The notes beneath the pieces are model-generated. The model made no database searches, was not told the DNA's origin, and worked only from the letters and a program-made list of their open reading frames with translations. A stretch of DNA of 64,000 nucleotides from ZC4RG35 sp040878345 (GTDB lineage Bacteria; Actinomycetota; Acidimicrobiia; Spongiisociales; ZC4RG35): the NCBI GenBank assembly GCA_040878345.1, contig JBBDML010000024.1:12289-76288 (forward strand), in the 5' to 3' direction. Position 1 is the stretch's first letter. Each line of letters begins with the position of its first letter. The position numbers were made by a program, and so were the translations under genes. This document shows, piece by piece, positions 33,581 through 41,825 of this stretch.

Positions 33581-34642
33581 GTGGAGACCGTGATGGCCGT
33601 GGGTCGACTTCGCCTCAGGGTCGCCTCCTGGTCCCTCTTCGTTCTCGGTGTTGCGGCATATGCAGCTGCGTTCATGTTCGACACTCCTCCGTATGTCAAC
33701 CTTGCAGACGCCACTTGGGCGATCTCGTTCAGCGTGTTGCTGGTGGTTGGACTGATCCTGACACTTCGAATCCCGGGCAATGTCTTCGGGTGGATGGTCA
33801 TGGCCACTTCTGGGCTTGTCGGCGCAGGTGTCGCGCTGGATGAATATGGTCTTGAAGGTCTAGGGGACGATCTCGGCGGCGTCGGCCTTCTCATTGCTTT
33901 AAGTGCCCTCTACTTGTTCCCTGATGGCTTGCTCCCAGCGAAGCTGTGGAGGGGTGTTTTTCTGGCTGGCGTGGTCGCCCTCGTCGGTGTGGCACGTCTG
34001 GTGGAGCCCGCTCTCATGGCCCAAGTCGAGGGGTACGGAATCGTCACGATCCTACTCGGGGCACTCGGCGCCGTTCTGCATCGTGGTATTACGGGAGGCC
34101 CGATACTACGTCGTCAGATCGGCCTGCCGCTAACGATGGTCATGCTGGGTCTGGTGATCGGTGCCTTGATCCCCCTATGGCCTGGTGAGGTCGCACCTGA
34201 TTGGGTGGGATTGGTGCCCACTCTCCTGATAACAGTGGGCTTTCCCGTGTCAATCGGGGTCTCCATAACCCGTTATCGCCTGTATGAGATCGATCGGATC
34301 ATCTCTCGGACGGTGTCTTATGCGGTGATCGTGGGGGTGTTGGGGTTGGTCCTGTTTGGTCTGGTCGCCGGTTTGGGTGCTTGGGTGGGTCGTGACAACC
34401 AGCTGGTGGTGGCGGTGTCGACGTTGGCGGTGGCGGCCTTGTTCAGCCCGGTCCGTCGTCGGGTTCAGGGTTGGGTGGATCGTCGTTTCAACCGTTCCCG
34501 TTATGACGCCGAGCGGGTGATGTCCGAGTTTGCGGGGTCGCTGCGGGATCGGGTGGACCCTGATGGTGTGGTCGAGGGTTGGGTTGGTGTCGTGACCCAG
34601 ACCATGCAGCCCTCGTCCGTGGGAGTCTGGGTGCGTCAGTGA
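33581..34642 (+). CDS. Membrane sensor-like protein 2
   Basis: 353 residues, start at 33581 (GTG) or the nearby ATG 33593. About eight or nine helices; the first 230 residues (SLFVLGVAAYAAAFMFDTPP, ISFSVLLVVGLILTLRIPGN) are only distantly similar to sensor 1. The last 119 residues are almost identical to it and end TMQPSSVGVWVRQ. As in sensor 1 there is no output domain. The phosphatase encoded 100 bp downstream starts at the point where related single-chain proteins continue, so this gene plus the phosphatase look like a split ancestral sensor-phosphatase. Confidence 0.7.
   Translation: METVMAVGRLRLRVASWSLFVLGVAAYAAAFMFDTPPYVNLADATWAISFSVLLVVGLILTLRIPGNVFGWMVMATSGLVGAGVALDEYGLEGLGDDLGGVGLLIALSALYLFPDGLLPAKLWRGVFLAGVVALVGVARLVEPALMAQVEGYGIVTILLGALGAVLHRGITGGPILRRQIGLPLTMVMLGLVIGALIPLWPGEVAPDWVGLVPTLLITVGFPVSIGVSITRYRLYEIDRIISRTVSYAVIVGVLGLVLFGLVAGLGAWVGRDNQLVVAVSTLAVAALFSPVRRRVQGWVDRRFNRSRYDAERVMSEFAGSLRDRVDPDGVVEGWVGVVTQTMQPSSVGVWVRQ
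34280..34636 (+). repeat. 357-bp direct repeat, copy 2
   Basis: Second copy of the 33172-33528 repeat, offset 1108 bp, one mismatch. It covers the end of sensor 2. Confidence 0.95.
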
Positions 34643-34742
34643 CCCGGTCAGGTGATGATGCTCATTGCCAGCGTGAAGATGGCGCAGGGATGGTCAACCC
34701 TCTCGTAACGGTTTCGGGACGATCTTTCAGTATCAATAAGCC

Positions 34743-36329
34743 ATGGTCCAGCTAGGGAGACGGCGTCAGACCGTGAAGGATGGCCCTTCCCCGCCCCTTT
34801 CGGCCCCGCCCGGGGAGGCTTCGACGATGATGGACCCGATCCCGATTCCCGCTGGCGACCCGCTCGAGACGGTGCTCCTCACCTCGGGGGCACCGTTGGA
34901 GGTCCGGTCGCTAGAGCTCGTGTCTCCGACCGTCGACAAGCTGAAAGAGGCCGGGGTCGAGCTGGTGATCCCCTTGATCGGCCAGGGTGAGCTTCTCGGC
35001 GCCCTCTTTCTCGGGCGCCGCCTTTCCGACCAGCCCTACTCGACCGACGATCGTCGTCTCCTCGGCAATCTCGCCTCCCAGGTGGCGCCGGCGATGAAGG
35101 TGGCTCAGCTGATCCGTGAGCAACAGGTCGAGGCGGAGGAGCGGGAGCGGATCCAGCAAGAGCTCCAAGTCGCGGCTCTGATCCAACAGACCCTGCTGCC
35201 CAAGGAGCTGCCTTCGATCCCGGGCTGGAGCGTCGACGCCTTCTACCGCCCGGCCCGCGCCGTCGGTGGTGACTTCTACGACTTCATCGACATTGGCCAG
35301 GGACGTCTGGGGGTGGTGATCGGCGACGTCACCGACAAAGGTGTACCAGCCGCTCTGGTGATGGCGACCTGCCGGTCGATGCTCAGGGCCGCAGCCGGCC
35401 ACCATCAATCGCCGTCGTTGGTGCTCGCCGAGGTCAACGACAACCTGGTTCCCGAGATCCCGCCCGCCATGTTCGTCACCTGTCTCTACGCCATCATCGA
35501 CACCTCGGTCGGGGACGTGGTCTTCGCCAACGCCGGTCACAATCTCCCCTATGTGCGAACCCAGGATGGAGTCCTCGAGCTGAGGGCTGTGGGAATGCCT
35601 TTGGGGCTGATGGCCGAGATGACGTATGAGGAGAAGACCTACAGGCTCGGGGACGGCGAGCTCATGGTGCTCACCAGCGATGGGATCACCGAAGCCCATA
35701 GCCCCGAGGGAGAGATGTATGGCTTCGCCAGGCTGATGGCCAGGATCGCCTCGCGTCCCGGGGACCAGGTCGGGGTGGTTGCCTCGATGATCGCAGATCT
35801 CGAGCGGTGGACCGGCCCCGGTGCCGACCAGGAGGACGACATAACACTGGTCGTGATCCGCCGCACCGCTTCGGCCGCCCGCGCCGCCGAGACCTTCGAT
35901 GAGCAGTCACTGGTCAAATTCACCCTTCCCAGCCTGGAAGGCAATGAGCGGATGGCCATCGCCAAGGTCACCGATGCCGTCGAGCCACTCGGCCTGGAGA
36001 GAGCCAAGCTCGACCGACTGAAGACCGCGGTCGGCGAGACCGTGATGAACGCCATCGAACACGGCAACGAGTACGACCCCGACCTCGAAGTCGAGGTCGA
36101 GGTCACGGCGTCGCCTTCGAGAGTGAAAGTCATGGTGACCGACGCCGGCCGGGACAAGGAGATCCCCGAGGCGGTCACTCCGAACTTGGAGGCGAAGCTG
36201 GCCGGGGAGCAGGAAGCCCGAGGGTGGGGGCTGTTTCTCATCGGTCAGATGGTCGACGAGGTCAACCGGAGCCGTCAGGACGGGCGACAGGTTGTGGAAT
36301 TGATAGTGCACCGGGAAGGAGCGATGTGA
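34743..36329 (+). CDS. SpoIIE-family serine phosphatase with GAF part and HATPase (anti-sigma kinase-like) domain
   Basis: 528 residues. Residues 60-120 are a GAF-like remnant (LKEAGVELVIPLIGQGELLG, LLGNLASQVAPAMKVAQLIR). A helical linker (ERERIQQELQVAALIQQTLL) leads to the PP2C/SpoIIE domain (about 165-375) with metal-binding VGGDFYDF and IGDVTDKGVPAAL, ANAGHNLPY, TSDGITEAH and DQEDDITLVV. The C-terminal 135 residues are an RsbW-like ATPase: ETVMNAIEHGN (N box), VTDAGRDKE (G1) and ARGWGLFLIGQMVD. One chain thus carries both the phosphatase and the kinase that act oppositely on STAS proteins, and two STAS genes follow directly. Confidence 0.92.
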   Translation: MVQLGRRRQTVKDGPSPPLSAPPGEASTMMDPIPIPAGDPLETVLLTSGAPLEVRSLELVSPTVDKLKEAGVELVIPLIGQGELLGALFLGRRLSDQPYSTDDRRLLGNLASQVAPAMKVAQLIREQQVEAEERERIQQELQVAALIQQTLLPKELPSIPGWSVDAFYRPARAVGGDFYDFIDIGQGRLGVVIGDVTDKGVPAALVMATCRSMLRAAAGHHQSPSLVLAEVNDNLVPEIPPAMFVTCLYAIIDTSVGDVVFANAGHNLPYVRTQDGVLELRAVGMPLGLMAEMTYEEKTYRLGDGELMVLTSDGITEAHSPEGEMYGFARLMARIASRPGDQVGVVASMIADLERWTGPGADQEDDITLVVIRRTASAARAAETFDEQSLVKFTLPSLEGNERMAIAKVTDAVEPLGLERAKLDRLKTAVGETVMNAIEHGNEYDPDLEVEVEVTASPSRVKVMVTDAGRDKEIPEAVTPNLEAKLAGEQEARGWGLFLIGQMVDEVNRSRQDGRQVVELIVHREGAM

Positions 36330-36664
36330 TGACGGACGAGGAGTTCAGAGCCACGGTTGGCGACGGTGACGAGGGACCGGTGATCCACCTGGTGGGCACC
36401 GTCAACCGGGTCGCCAAGGAACCGCTGGACGCGGCTTATGTAGAGGCTTCGAGCCACGCCGGCGAGATCATGCTCGACTTCAGCGACGTCGACTACATCA
36501 ATTCCACCGGGATCGCGGTGATCGTGGGGATCCTGGCGATGGCCAGGTCCGGAGACCGCACCGTGGGCGCCCGCGGCCTCACCCAGCACTACCGGGAGGT
36601 CTTCGAGATCACCCGGCTATCCGACTTCATGAACATCTACGAGCAAACATCCACCAGCGACTGA
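36329..36664 (+). CDS. STAS-domain anti-anti-sigma factor-like protein 1
   Basis: 111 residues; ATG 36329 overlaps the phosphatase stop (TGATG), indicating translational coupling. Fold motif DFSDVDYINSTGIAVIVGIL holds the phosphorylatable Ser/Thr at the usual place (about residues 59-60). As in SpoIIAA/RsbV, phosphorylation by the HATPase domain and dephosphorylation by the SpoIIE domain would switch its partner. No sigma factor is next to it. Confidence 0.88.
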   Translation: MTDEEFRATVGDGDEGPVIHLVGTVNRVAKEPLDAAYVEASSHAGEIMLDFSDVDYINSTGIAVIVGILAMARSGDRTVGARGLTQHYREVFEITRLSDFMNIYEQTSTSD

Positions 36665-36676
36665 GGAGAGGCACAG

Positions 36677-37024
36677 GTGAATCCCCCCAATCTGACGATG
36701 AGCATTCGAGAGGTGTCCCACGGTGTCCGTGTCATCGACATCGTCGGCGAGATCACCTCATTCTCGGAACAAGACATCAAAGCTGTTCATGAGACTGCCG
36801 GCGCCGGGGCCAGCGCCGTGATCCTCAACTTCAGCGGGCTCGAGTACATGAACAGCGGCGGTATCGGCCTCTTGGTGACCACCCTGATCCGGGCCCAGAG
36901 AGACGGGCACGCCCTTCGTGCCTACGGCCTATCGGATCACTACCGCCAGATCTTCTCACTCACCCGTCTCGACGAGGCGATCGGGATCTTCGACGACGAG
37001 AGCGCCGCCGCCGTCGGTCATTGA
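36677..37024 (+). CDS. STAS-domain anti-anti-sigma factor-like protein 2
   Basis: 115 residues from GTG 36677, with a GAGGAG-type site upstream and 12 bp after the first STAS gene. NFSGLEYMNSGGIGLLVTTL carries the conserved Ser; the tail YGLSDHYRQIFSLTRLDEAI resembles the first STAS protein. Two different STAS partners for one phosphatase/kinase chain suggest a branched switch. Ends against the convergent oxidoreductase. Confidence 0.88.
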   Translation: MNPPNLTMSIREVSHGVRVIDIVGEITSFSEQDIKAVHETAGAGASAVILNFSGLEYMNSGGIGLLVTTLIRAQRDGHALRAYGLSDHYRQIFSLTRLDEAIGIFDDESAAAVGH

Positions 37025-37025
37025 C

Positions 37026-38420
37026 TCAGTCTCGGTCGAGGGCGGCCCGGGCGGCGTGATAGCCGCACATGCCATGAACCCCGGCGCCTGGCGGGGTGGC
37101 TGAGGAGCAGAGGAACACCCCACCGCCCAGGGTGTATGGGCGCTTGGTCCCCATCTGGAGGACCTTCCCGATCCCGAAACCGCCCCCACCGATGTCGCCA
37201 CCGACGTTGTTGGGGTTGTAGGCCTGGTACTCGGCAGCGTTGCGGGTGCTCCTCCTGAGGATCAGGTCTCTGAACCCGGGGGCAAATCGCTCGATCTGGG
37301 CCTCGATGGCGTCGGTTACGTCGACCGTGGAGCCATTGGGCACATGACAGTATCCCCAGGCGGTGTGTTTGCCGGCCGGGGCCCTGGTGTCGTCGAACAG
37401 CGACTGCTGTGCCAACAACACGAAGGGCCTATCCGGGTGCTCTCCTTTGAACACGGAGCGCTCGGCGGCTTCGACCTCTTCGAAGGTCCCGCCGACATGG
37501 ACCGTTCCGGCCTGGCCACTCAGCGGATCGGCCCATGGGATCGGCCCGTCAAGGGCCCAATCGACTTTGAACACCCCTGGTCCGGGACGCCAACGCGTCA
37601 GTCGCCGCACATTCGACGAGGCAATCCGATCCCTCGCCATCTCATAGGCGGCCGGTGGCATCACGTCGAGCATCAAGATATCCCCTGGAAGCTCGGAGAC
37701 GTGGGCCACCCGCCGGCCGGTCTCGATGACCCCACCATGCTCGGCGAGTTGGGCGGCCAGCGCATCGGTTATGGCCATCGACCCTCCGCGGCTCACTGGC
37801 CATCCCATCACATGACCTATCACGCCCAGCATCAGACCCACCCCGCTGGTGGCAGGGGCGGTGAATGGAGCGATGGCATGGGCGGCCAGGCCCGCGATCA
37901 AGGCTTTTGCCTCGGTCGAGTCGAATCGCTTGGCGAGGATCGAGGCGGGCAGACCACCGATGACGGCCACGCGAGCGAATGCCGCCTTGTGCTTCGGGTT
38001 CAAGGTGATCGGGCTGAGCACGTCCTCGACCAACTCCTCGAGCTGGTCTGCGAGTGGTGTGATGAGCGATGAGTACTTGGGGCCGTCCTCTCCGAGTTGC
38101 CTCGCTGTCTCCTCGACGGACCGATGTAGTGCCACCGCCCGGCCACCATCCGATGGGTGGGCGAACGGAATCGGTGGCTGGATCCAGCCCACTTCGAGCC
38201 CGATGTGATTGAAGAAGGGTGACGCGATCCCCGACGGGTGTATCGCCGAGCAGACGTCGTGTCTGAATCCGGGAAGAGTCAGCTCCTCGGTTCTCGCCCC
38301 GCCCCCTATGACTTCGGCCGCCTCGACTACCAGGACCTTGCGGCCCGAACGTGCAAGCTCAACCGCCGCCGCCAACCCGTTGGGGCCGGCCCCCACCACT
38401 GATGCGTCGTACTGAGTCAT
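37026..38420 (-). CDS. Phytoene desaturase-like FAD oxidoreductase
   Basis: 464 residues. FAD fold at the N-terminus (VVGAGPNGLAAAVELARSGR, residues 9-28), then VVEAAEVIGGGARTEELTLP and RHDVCSAIHP. The C-terminus has GYCHVPNG, the NVGGDIGGGGFGIGKVLQMG segment and LGGGVFLCSSATPPGAGVHG, closing the FAD site. This is the pattern of the CrtI/PYROXD2-like amine oxidase superfamily. No carotenoid genes are nearby, so the substrate is unknown and a carotenoid role is not implied. Confidence 0.82.
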   Translation of the reverse strand: MTQYDASVVGAGPNGLAAAVELARSGRKVLVVEAAEVIGGGARTEELTLPGFRHDVCSAIHPSGIASPFFNHIGLEVGWIQPPIPFAHPSDGGRAVALHRSVEETARQLGEDGPKYSSLITPLADQLEELVEDVLSPITLNPKHKAAFARVAVIGGLPASILAKRFDSTEAKALIAGLAAHAIAPFTAPATSGVGLMLGVIGHVMGWPVSRGGSMAITDALAAQLAEHGGVIETGRRVAHVSELPGDILMLDVMPPAAYEMARDRIASSNVRRLTRWRPGPGVFKVDWALDGPIPWADPLSGQAGTVHVGGTFEEVEAAERSVFKGEHPDRPFVLLAQQSLFDDTRAPAGKHTAWGYCHVPNGSTVDVTDAIEAQIERFAPGFRDLILRRSTRNAAEYQAYNPNNVGGDIGGGGFGIGKVLQMGTKRPYTLGGGVFLCSSATPPGAGVHGMCGYHAARAALDRD

Positions 38421-38519
38421 CCCTCGATTGTGCCCGATCTGGCGTTACGGGTTGGTGAACCGCCCTCCGTAACGGTTGCGGAACGCCAACCAGTTACAAA
38501 GCCAGAGAAAGGAGACATG

Positions 38520-39206
38520 ATGACCGAGCCACGCGACGCCGAGAACTGGGCCAAGCCAGTCGACAGCTTCCACGTCGAGGAAATGGCCGACGGAGTGGCG
38601 AAGGGCAACGTCGAAGGGCGCAAGCCGACCGGGCCCTTGCAGGGATTCGGCCAGCTCTGGCAGAAGTCATACGAGGTTCGGATCCCGGGGCCCACACCCG
38701 AGCAGGTCATCGAGACCTGGAAGGCCAACTTCGGCGAGTTCTGGCCCCCAAGCAACAAGTTCTACGCCCCTGCGGGCGGCATCGCCCCCGGTGAGGTGGC
38801 GATGATCAGCGGGGGAAGGGGGCCGACCAAGGTGACCACCGGGGTCAGGGTGATCTATGCCGACGACCGCTCCTGGTCATACATGACCCCTGAGGGTCAT
38901 CCTTGGGCGGCGATCATCACCTTCAGTGCCCATGAGGTGGGCGAAGGCGCCACCACTGCCCGCGTCCATCTGCTGGTGAGGGCCAACGACCCCTTGTACG
39001 AGGCCAGCTTCAAGTTCTACACCTCCAGGCTGGAGGACCAGATCTGGACCCACACCCTGACCCGGCTCAGTGGCCATTTCGGCAGCGCAGAACCAGTCTC
39101 GATGGAGGTCGCCCTCATCGACAAGAGGCGGCAGTGGAGTCAGTTCGGGAACATCTGGAAGAACTCGGCGATCCGGACCATGCTCCGGCAGGACCGCAGG
39201 GTGTGA
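38520..39206 (+). CDS. Conserved hypothetical protein, lipid-binding (START/DUF1990-like) fold suspected
   Basis: 228 residues; ATG 38520 follows AAAGGAG with proper spacing. Blocks such as YEVRIPGPTPEQVIETWKAN, FGEFWPPSNKFYAPAGGIAP, VRVIYADDRSWSYMTPEGHP and ARVHLLVRANDPLYEASFKF suggest a helix-grip, START-like fold. No catalytic motif and no signal peptide. It diverges from the FAD oxidoreductase with a 99-bp gap and may share its regulation. Function unknown. Confidence 0.6.
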   Translation: MTEPRDAENWAKPVDSFHVEEMADGVAKGNVEGRKPTGPLQGFGQLWQKSYEVRIPGPTPEQVIETWKANFGEFWPPSNKFYAPAGGIAPGEVAMISGGRGPTKVTTGVRVIYADDRSWSYMTPEGHPWAAIITFSAHEVGEGATTARVHLLVRANDPLYEASFKFYTSRLEDQIWTHTLTRLSGHFGSAEPVSMEVALIDKRRQWSQFGNIWKNSAIRTMLRQDRRV

Positions 39207-39238
39207 GCCTCCTCCGATAGAGGCGAAGAGAAGGGGGG

Positions 39239-39248
39239 NNNNNNNNNN
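39239..39248. other. Assembly gap (10 Ns)
   Basis: Ten unresolved bases. The true distance is unknown, so adjacency of genes left and right of it is uncertain. Confidence 0.98.
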
Positions 39249-39304
39249 CAGGATCGTCACTCCGCGGCATCGGCCGCTCCCCGCCTCGACTGCCGGGCCG
39301 CGTT

Positions 39305-39844
39305 CTACAGGAAGACGGCCCTGTTGCGGATCCTCAGGAAGACGAATCCGACCACCATCAGGGTCAACCCGACGGCGATGGCAAGTGCAGCCAGGGCGTA
39401 GGACATGATCCCGAGGCTGAGGGCTGTGGTCAGGGTGGTGGCATCGAGCCAGGAAGCCCTGGCCGCATTGGGGACCATCACCGCCTCACCATTCTCGTCG
39501 AGAACGACATTGCCGCTCTCGTCGAGTTCTGGGACGGTCCGGTCCATCTCGGCGTAGTAGAGCCCCTCGGTCCGGTCCAACTGGTGCTGGCCGATGATGT
39601 CGGCCTGGGCCCACATGGTGAAGGGCCCTCTGACCGCGGTCTCCGGGATCACCGCGTCATCGGGGGTGACCACGTCCTGGGCCATGGCCTGGTCCCAGGT
39701 GTACCAAACTCCAAAGGCCCCTCCGGCGACGGACCCGAACCCGACGGCGAGCGTCAGGATCGCGGCCACCAGGAGGAAGAAGCTCTTCTTGTGGGCGACC
39801 GTCTCGGTCTGGATGAGACGATCCCTGTCGATGGTGTATGACAT
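39305..39844 (-). CDS. Two-helix membrane protein with large outer domain, unknown
   Basis: 179 residues from ATG 39844 with GGAGG upstream. Helix 1 is SFFLLVAAILTLAVGFGSVA (residues 22-41). About 80 residues follow, likely outside the cell (MWAQADIIGQHQLDRTEGLY, then acidic VPELDESGNVVLDENGEAVM). Two further hydrophobic stretches (LSLGIMSYALAALAIAVGLT, LMVVGFVFLRI) close the protein. I do not recognise the family. It lies on the same strand as the crotonase gene upstream of it, 110 bp away. Confidence 0.6.
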   Translation of the reverse strand: MSYTIDRDRLIQTETVAHKKSFFLLVAAILTLAVGFGSVAGGAFGVWYTWDQAMAQDVVTPDDAVIPETAVRGPFTMWAQADIIGQHQLDRTEGLYYAEMDRTVPELDESGNVVLDENGEAVMVPNAARASWLDATTLTTALSLGIMSYALAALAIAVGLTLMVVGFVFLRIRNRAVFL

Positions 39845-39954
39845 TTCGAAACCTCCATTGGTTCTGTGGCTGGCTGCCATGCCATCAGCATCGTTCCTTG
39901 TGAGAGAATTCACGAGGGGACAAGGTCCCGGAAACGGCGCCGGAAGTCCCGGGC

Positions 39955-40764
39955 CTACTCGCCTTTGAAATCGGGGGGGCGCTTCTCCATGAAGGCGCCG
40001 ATGGCCTCGGTGAGGTCGTTGGAGAGAAGGAAGGACGAGTTCCACTGGGCGGCAAACTCGAGACCCTCCTCGATGGTGTGGCCGTCGTTGGCCTTCAGGA
40101 CTCGCTTGATCCCGGTGGTCACCAGCGGTGAGTTTGCCGCGATCCCCCGTGCCAGGTCGTAGACCGCGGACATCAGCTGGTCCCGGTCGTCCGCCACCGA
40201 GCTCACCAGCCCGCGCCCCAGTGCCCATCCCGCCTCATAGTCGTCGCCGGTCAAGGCCATCTCGGTAGTGGTGGCATGGCCCACGATCTTCGGCAGGCGT
40301 TGCAGGGCGCCGATGTCGGCCACCAGGCCCATCCGGGTCTCCCTGATCGAGAACACCGCATCGGAGGAGGCGATGCGAAGGTCGCATGCCGAAATCAGGT
40401 TCACCCCGGCGCCCAGGCAGTAGCCGTGGACCGCGGCGATCACCGGCTTGGAGGCATCGGCGAGACTGCTGATCGTCCCCTGGAGGCGCCGGATCGACTG
40501 ATAGAGACGGAGGTTGCGGGTCGCTTCGGACGGTCCTTCGGGTCGGAGCCCGGCGAGCAGGTTGACGTCGATTCCGACGGTGAATGCAGTCCCCCTCCCG
40601 GCCAGGACGATCACCCGGACCGAGTCGTCGGAGTCGAGAGCCGCTACCGCCCGGGGAAGATCGGCCCAGATGTCGGCCGACAACGCGTTCAGTTTCTCCG
40701 GTCGGTTGAGCCAGAGGGTGGCGACCGGGCCGTCGCTCTCTATCTCGAGGTGCTCGTATCCCAC
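39955..40764 (-). CDS. Enoyl-CoA hydratase/isomerase family protein (dienoyl-CoA isomerase-like)
   Basis: 269 residues of the crotonase fold. LWLNRPEKLNALSADIWADL is the entry motif and GRGTAFTVGIDVNLLAG the first oxyanion loop. AAVHGYCLGAGVNLISACDL is the second, and MGLVADIGALQRLPKIVG is the catalytic-residue region. The residue pattern (Asp in VGIDVN, Asp in VADIG) resembles delta3,5-delta2,4-dienoyl-CoA isomerases more than hydratases, which carry Glu at these places. Role in unsaturated fatty-acid oxidation is likely. Confidence 0.85.
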   Translation of the reverse strand: MGYEHLEIESDGPVATLWLNRPEKLNALSADIWADLPRAVAALDSDDSVRVIVLAGRGTAFTVGIDVNLLAGLRPEGPSEATRNLRLYQSIRRLQGTISSLADASKPVIAAVHGYCLGAGVNLISACDLRIASSDAVFSIRETRMGLVADIGALQRLPKIVGHATTTEMALTGDDYEAGWALGRGLVSSVADDRDQLMSAVYDLARGIAANSPLVTTGIKRVLKANDGHTIEEGLEFAAQWNSSFLLSNDLTEAIGAFMEKRPPDFKGE

Positions 40765-40773
40765 GGGGCTTCC

Positions 40774-40922
40774 CTACTCGACTCCGCCTCGCCACGCCTC
40801 ACGCCACCCGGTTCGGCGCCCAAAGCGAAGCAACCCGCCCCGCCCCACCGTGAAGCTGGAGGCGTCCAGGGCGCGCCCCTCACCGAAGGCCTTGTGGAGG
40901 TCGCTGAGGACGAGCACGTCTG
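40774..40922 (-). pseudogene. N-terminal scrap of a drug-exporter-type ABC ATPase
   Basis: The minus strand reads VLVLSDLHKAFGEGRALDAS and then SFTVGRGGLLRFGRR before losing similarity and stopping. This matches the first 35 residues of DrrA-type ATPases (LHKxFGxxRALDGxSFTV), but the P-loop that should come next is absent. No start codon is apparent at 40922. A remnant. Confidence 0.5.
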
Positions 40923-40928
40923 ATGAGG

Positions 40929-41825
40929 TTAGGGGGAGACCATTCGGCCTCGGTAGTCCCAGACGTGCCAGGGGTTGTGGTCCATGTGGCGGTTCCTTCG
41001 CATCGCCGCCGCCATCGGCTGGTTGAAGGTGTCGACGTCGGAGAGCATGGTGGCGATCCCGGCCCCTTGCGCAGACGAGGTCCCGGCGGCGAGGAGGTCG
41101 TCGATGTATCCGTGCCCGCGGTGCTCGGGTACGACGCCGATGTGGACGATGGTTGCGCCCCAGTCCTCGTCGGAGCCGATGGCGATGAAGCCAACAGGGT
41201 CGTTGCCCATTTGCCCGACCAGCCACATCGCGGCGTCCTTGGGGTCCTGATAGACCATCATCTGCTCCGCCCAGTTCTCGGCTCCGCACCCACCCCAGTA
41301 GTAGCGGTCGTTTCGATCCAGGGTGCCTTCACCGCAGCGACCCATGACCGCGGCAAAGGCCGCCGTCCCGATCTCCTCTACCGTGCCGAATGCGAGTCGG
41401 GGGCTCACCTCGATCGGCGTTCCGTCATCGACCCAACGGAAACCCTGCTTCTCCTGAAACAGGTTGAGCCCTGATCCCTCGAGGAGGGCGCGGCGCTCTT
41501 CGACATGGTCGTGAAAGTCGCGGTTGACCCGGGTCTGGACCTGATCAGGGACCGCGTCACCCAGCGCCCCTGCGGCACTGGTGAGTAGCCGGGACCCGAT
41601 CTCGAGGTAGTCGCCGTCCCATGGCAGATCGAACCCGGAGGCGGTGAGCTCATGGCTAGGGAGGGCCCCCAACCACGCCGGGTTGCTGGTGGTGGGGGCC
41701 ACCGACAATGAGACGCTCCCGATCCGACGGCCCTGGTCCTCGGCGACGAAGCGCCACTCACCTTCCCCTGCGGGGAACCCATCCTCGCCCGGAGCCAGCG
41801 AGCGAACGGTGATGCCGCTGCCCAT
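40929..41825 (-). CDS. GNAT-family N-acetyltransferase
   Basis: 298 residues; its start overlaps the dGTPase stop (TGATG). The C-terminal 100 residues contain the GNAT core: PVGFIAIGSDEDWGATIVHI, then the acetyl-CoA loop VVPEHRGHGYIDDLLAAGTS (QxxGxG variant RGHGY) and a closing NRHMDHNPWHVWDYRG. The N-terminal half is probably a second, degenerate GNAT domain, as in double-GNAT proteins. Substrate unknown. Confidence 0.8.
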   Translation of the reverse strand: MGSGITVRSLAPGEDGFPAGEGEWRFVAEDQGRRIGSVSLSVAPTTSNPAWLGALPSHELTASGFDLPWDGDYLEIGSRLLTSAAGALGDAVPDQVQTRVNRDFHDHVEERRALLEGSGLNLFQEKQGFRWVDDGTPIEVSPRLAFGTVEEIGTAAFAAVMGRCGEGTLDRNDRYYWGGCGAENWAEQMMVYQDPKDAAMWLVGQMGNDPVGFIAIGSDEDWGATIVHIGVVPEHRGHGYIDDLLAAGTSSAQGAGIATMLSDVDTFNQPMAAAMRRNRHMDHNPWHVWDYRGRMVSP

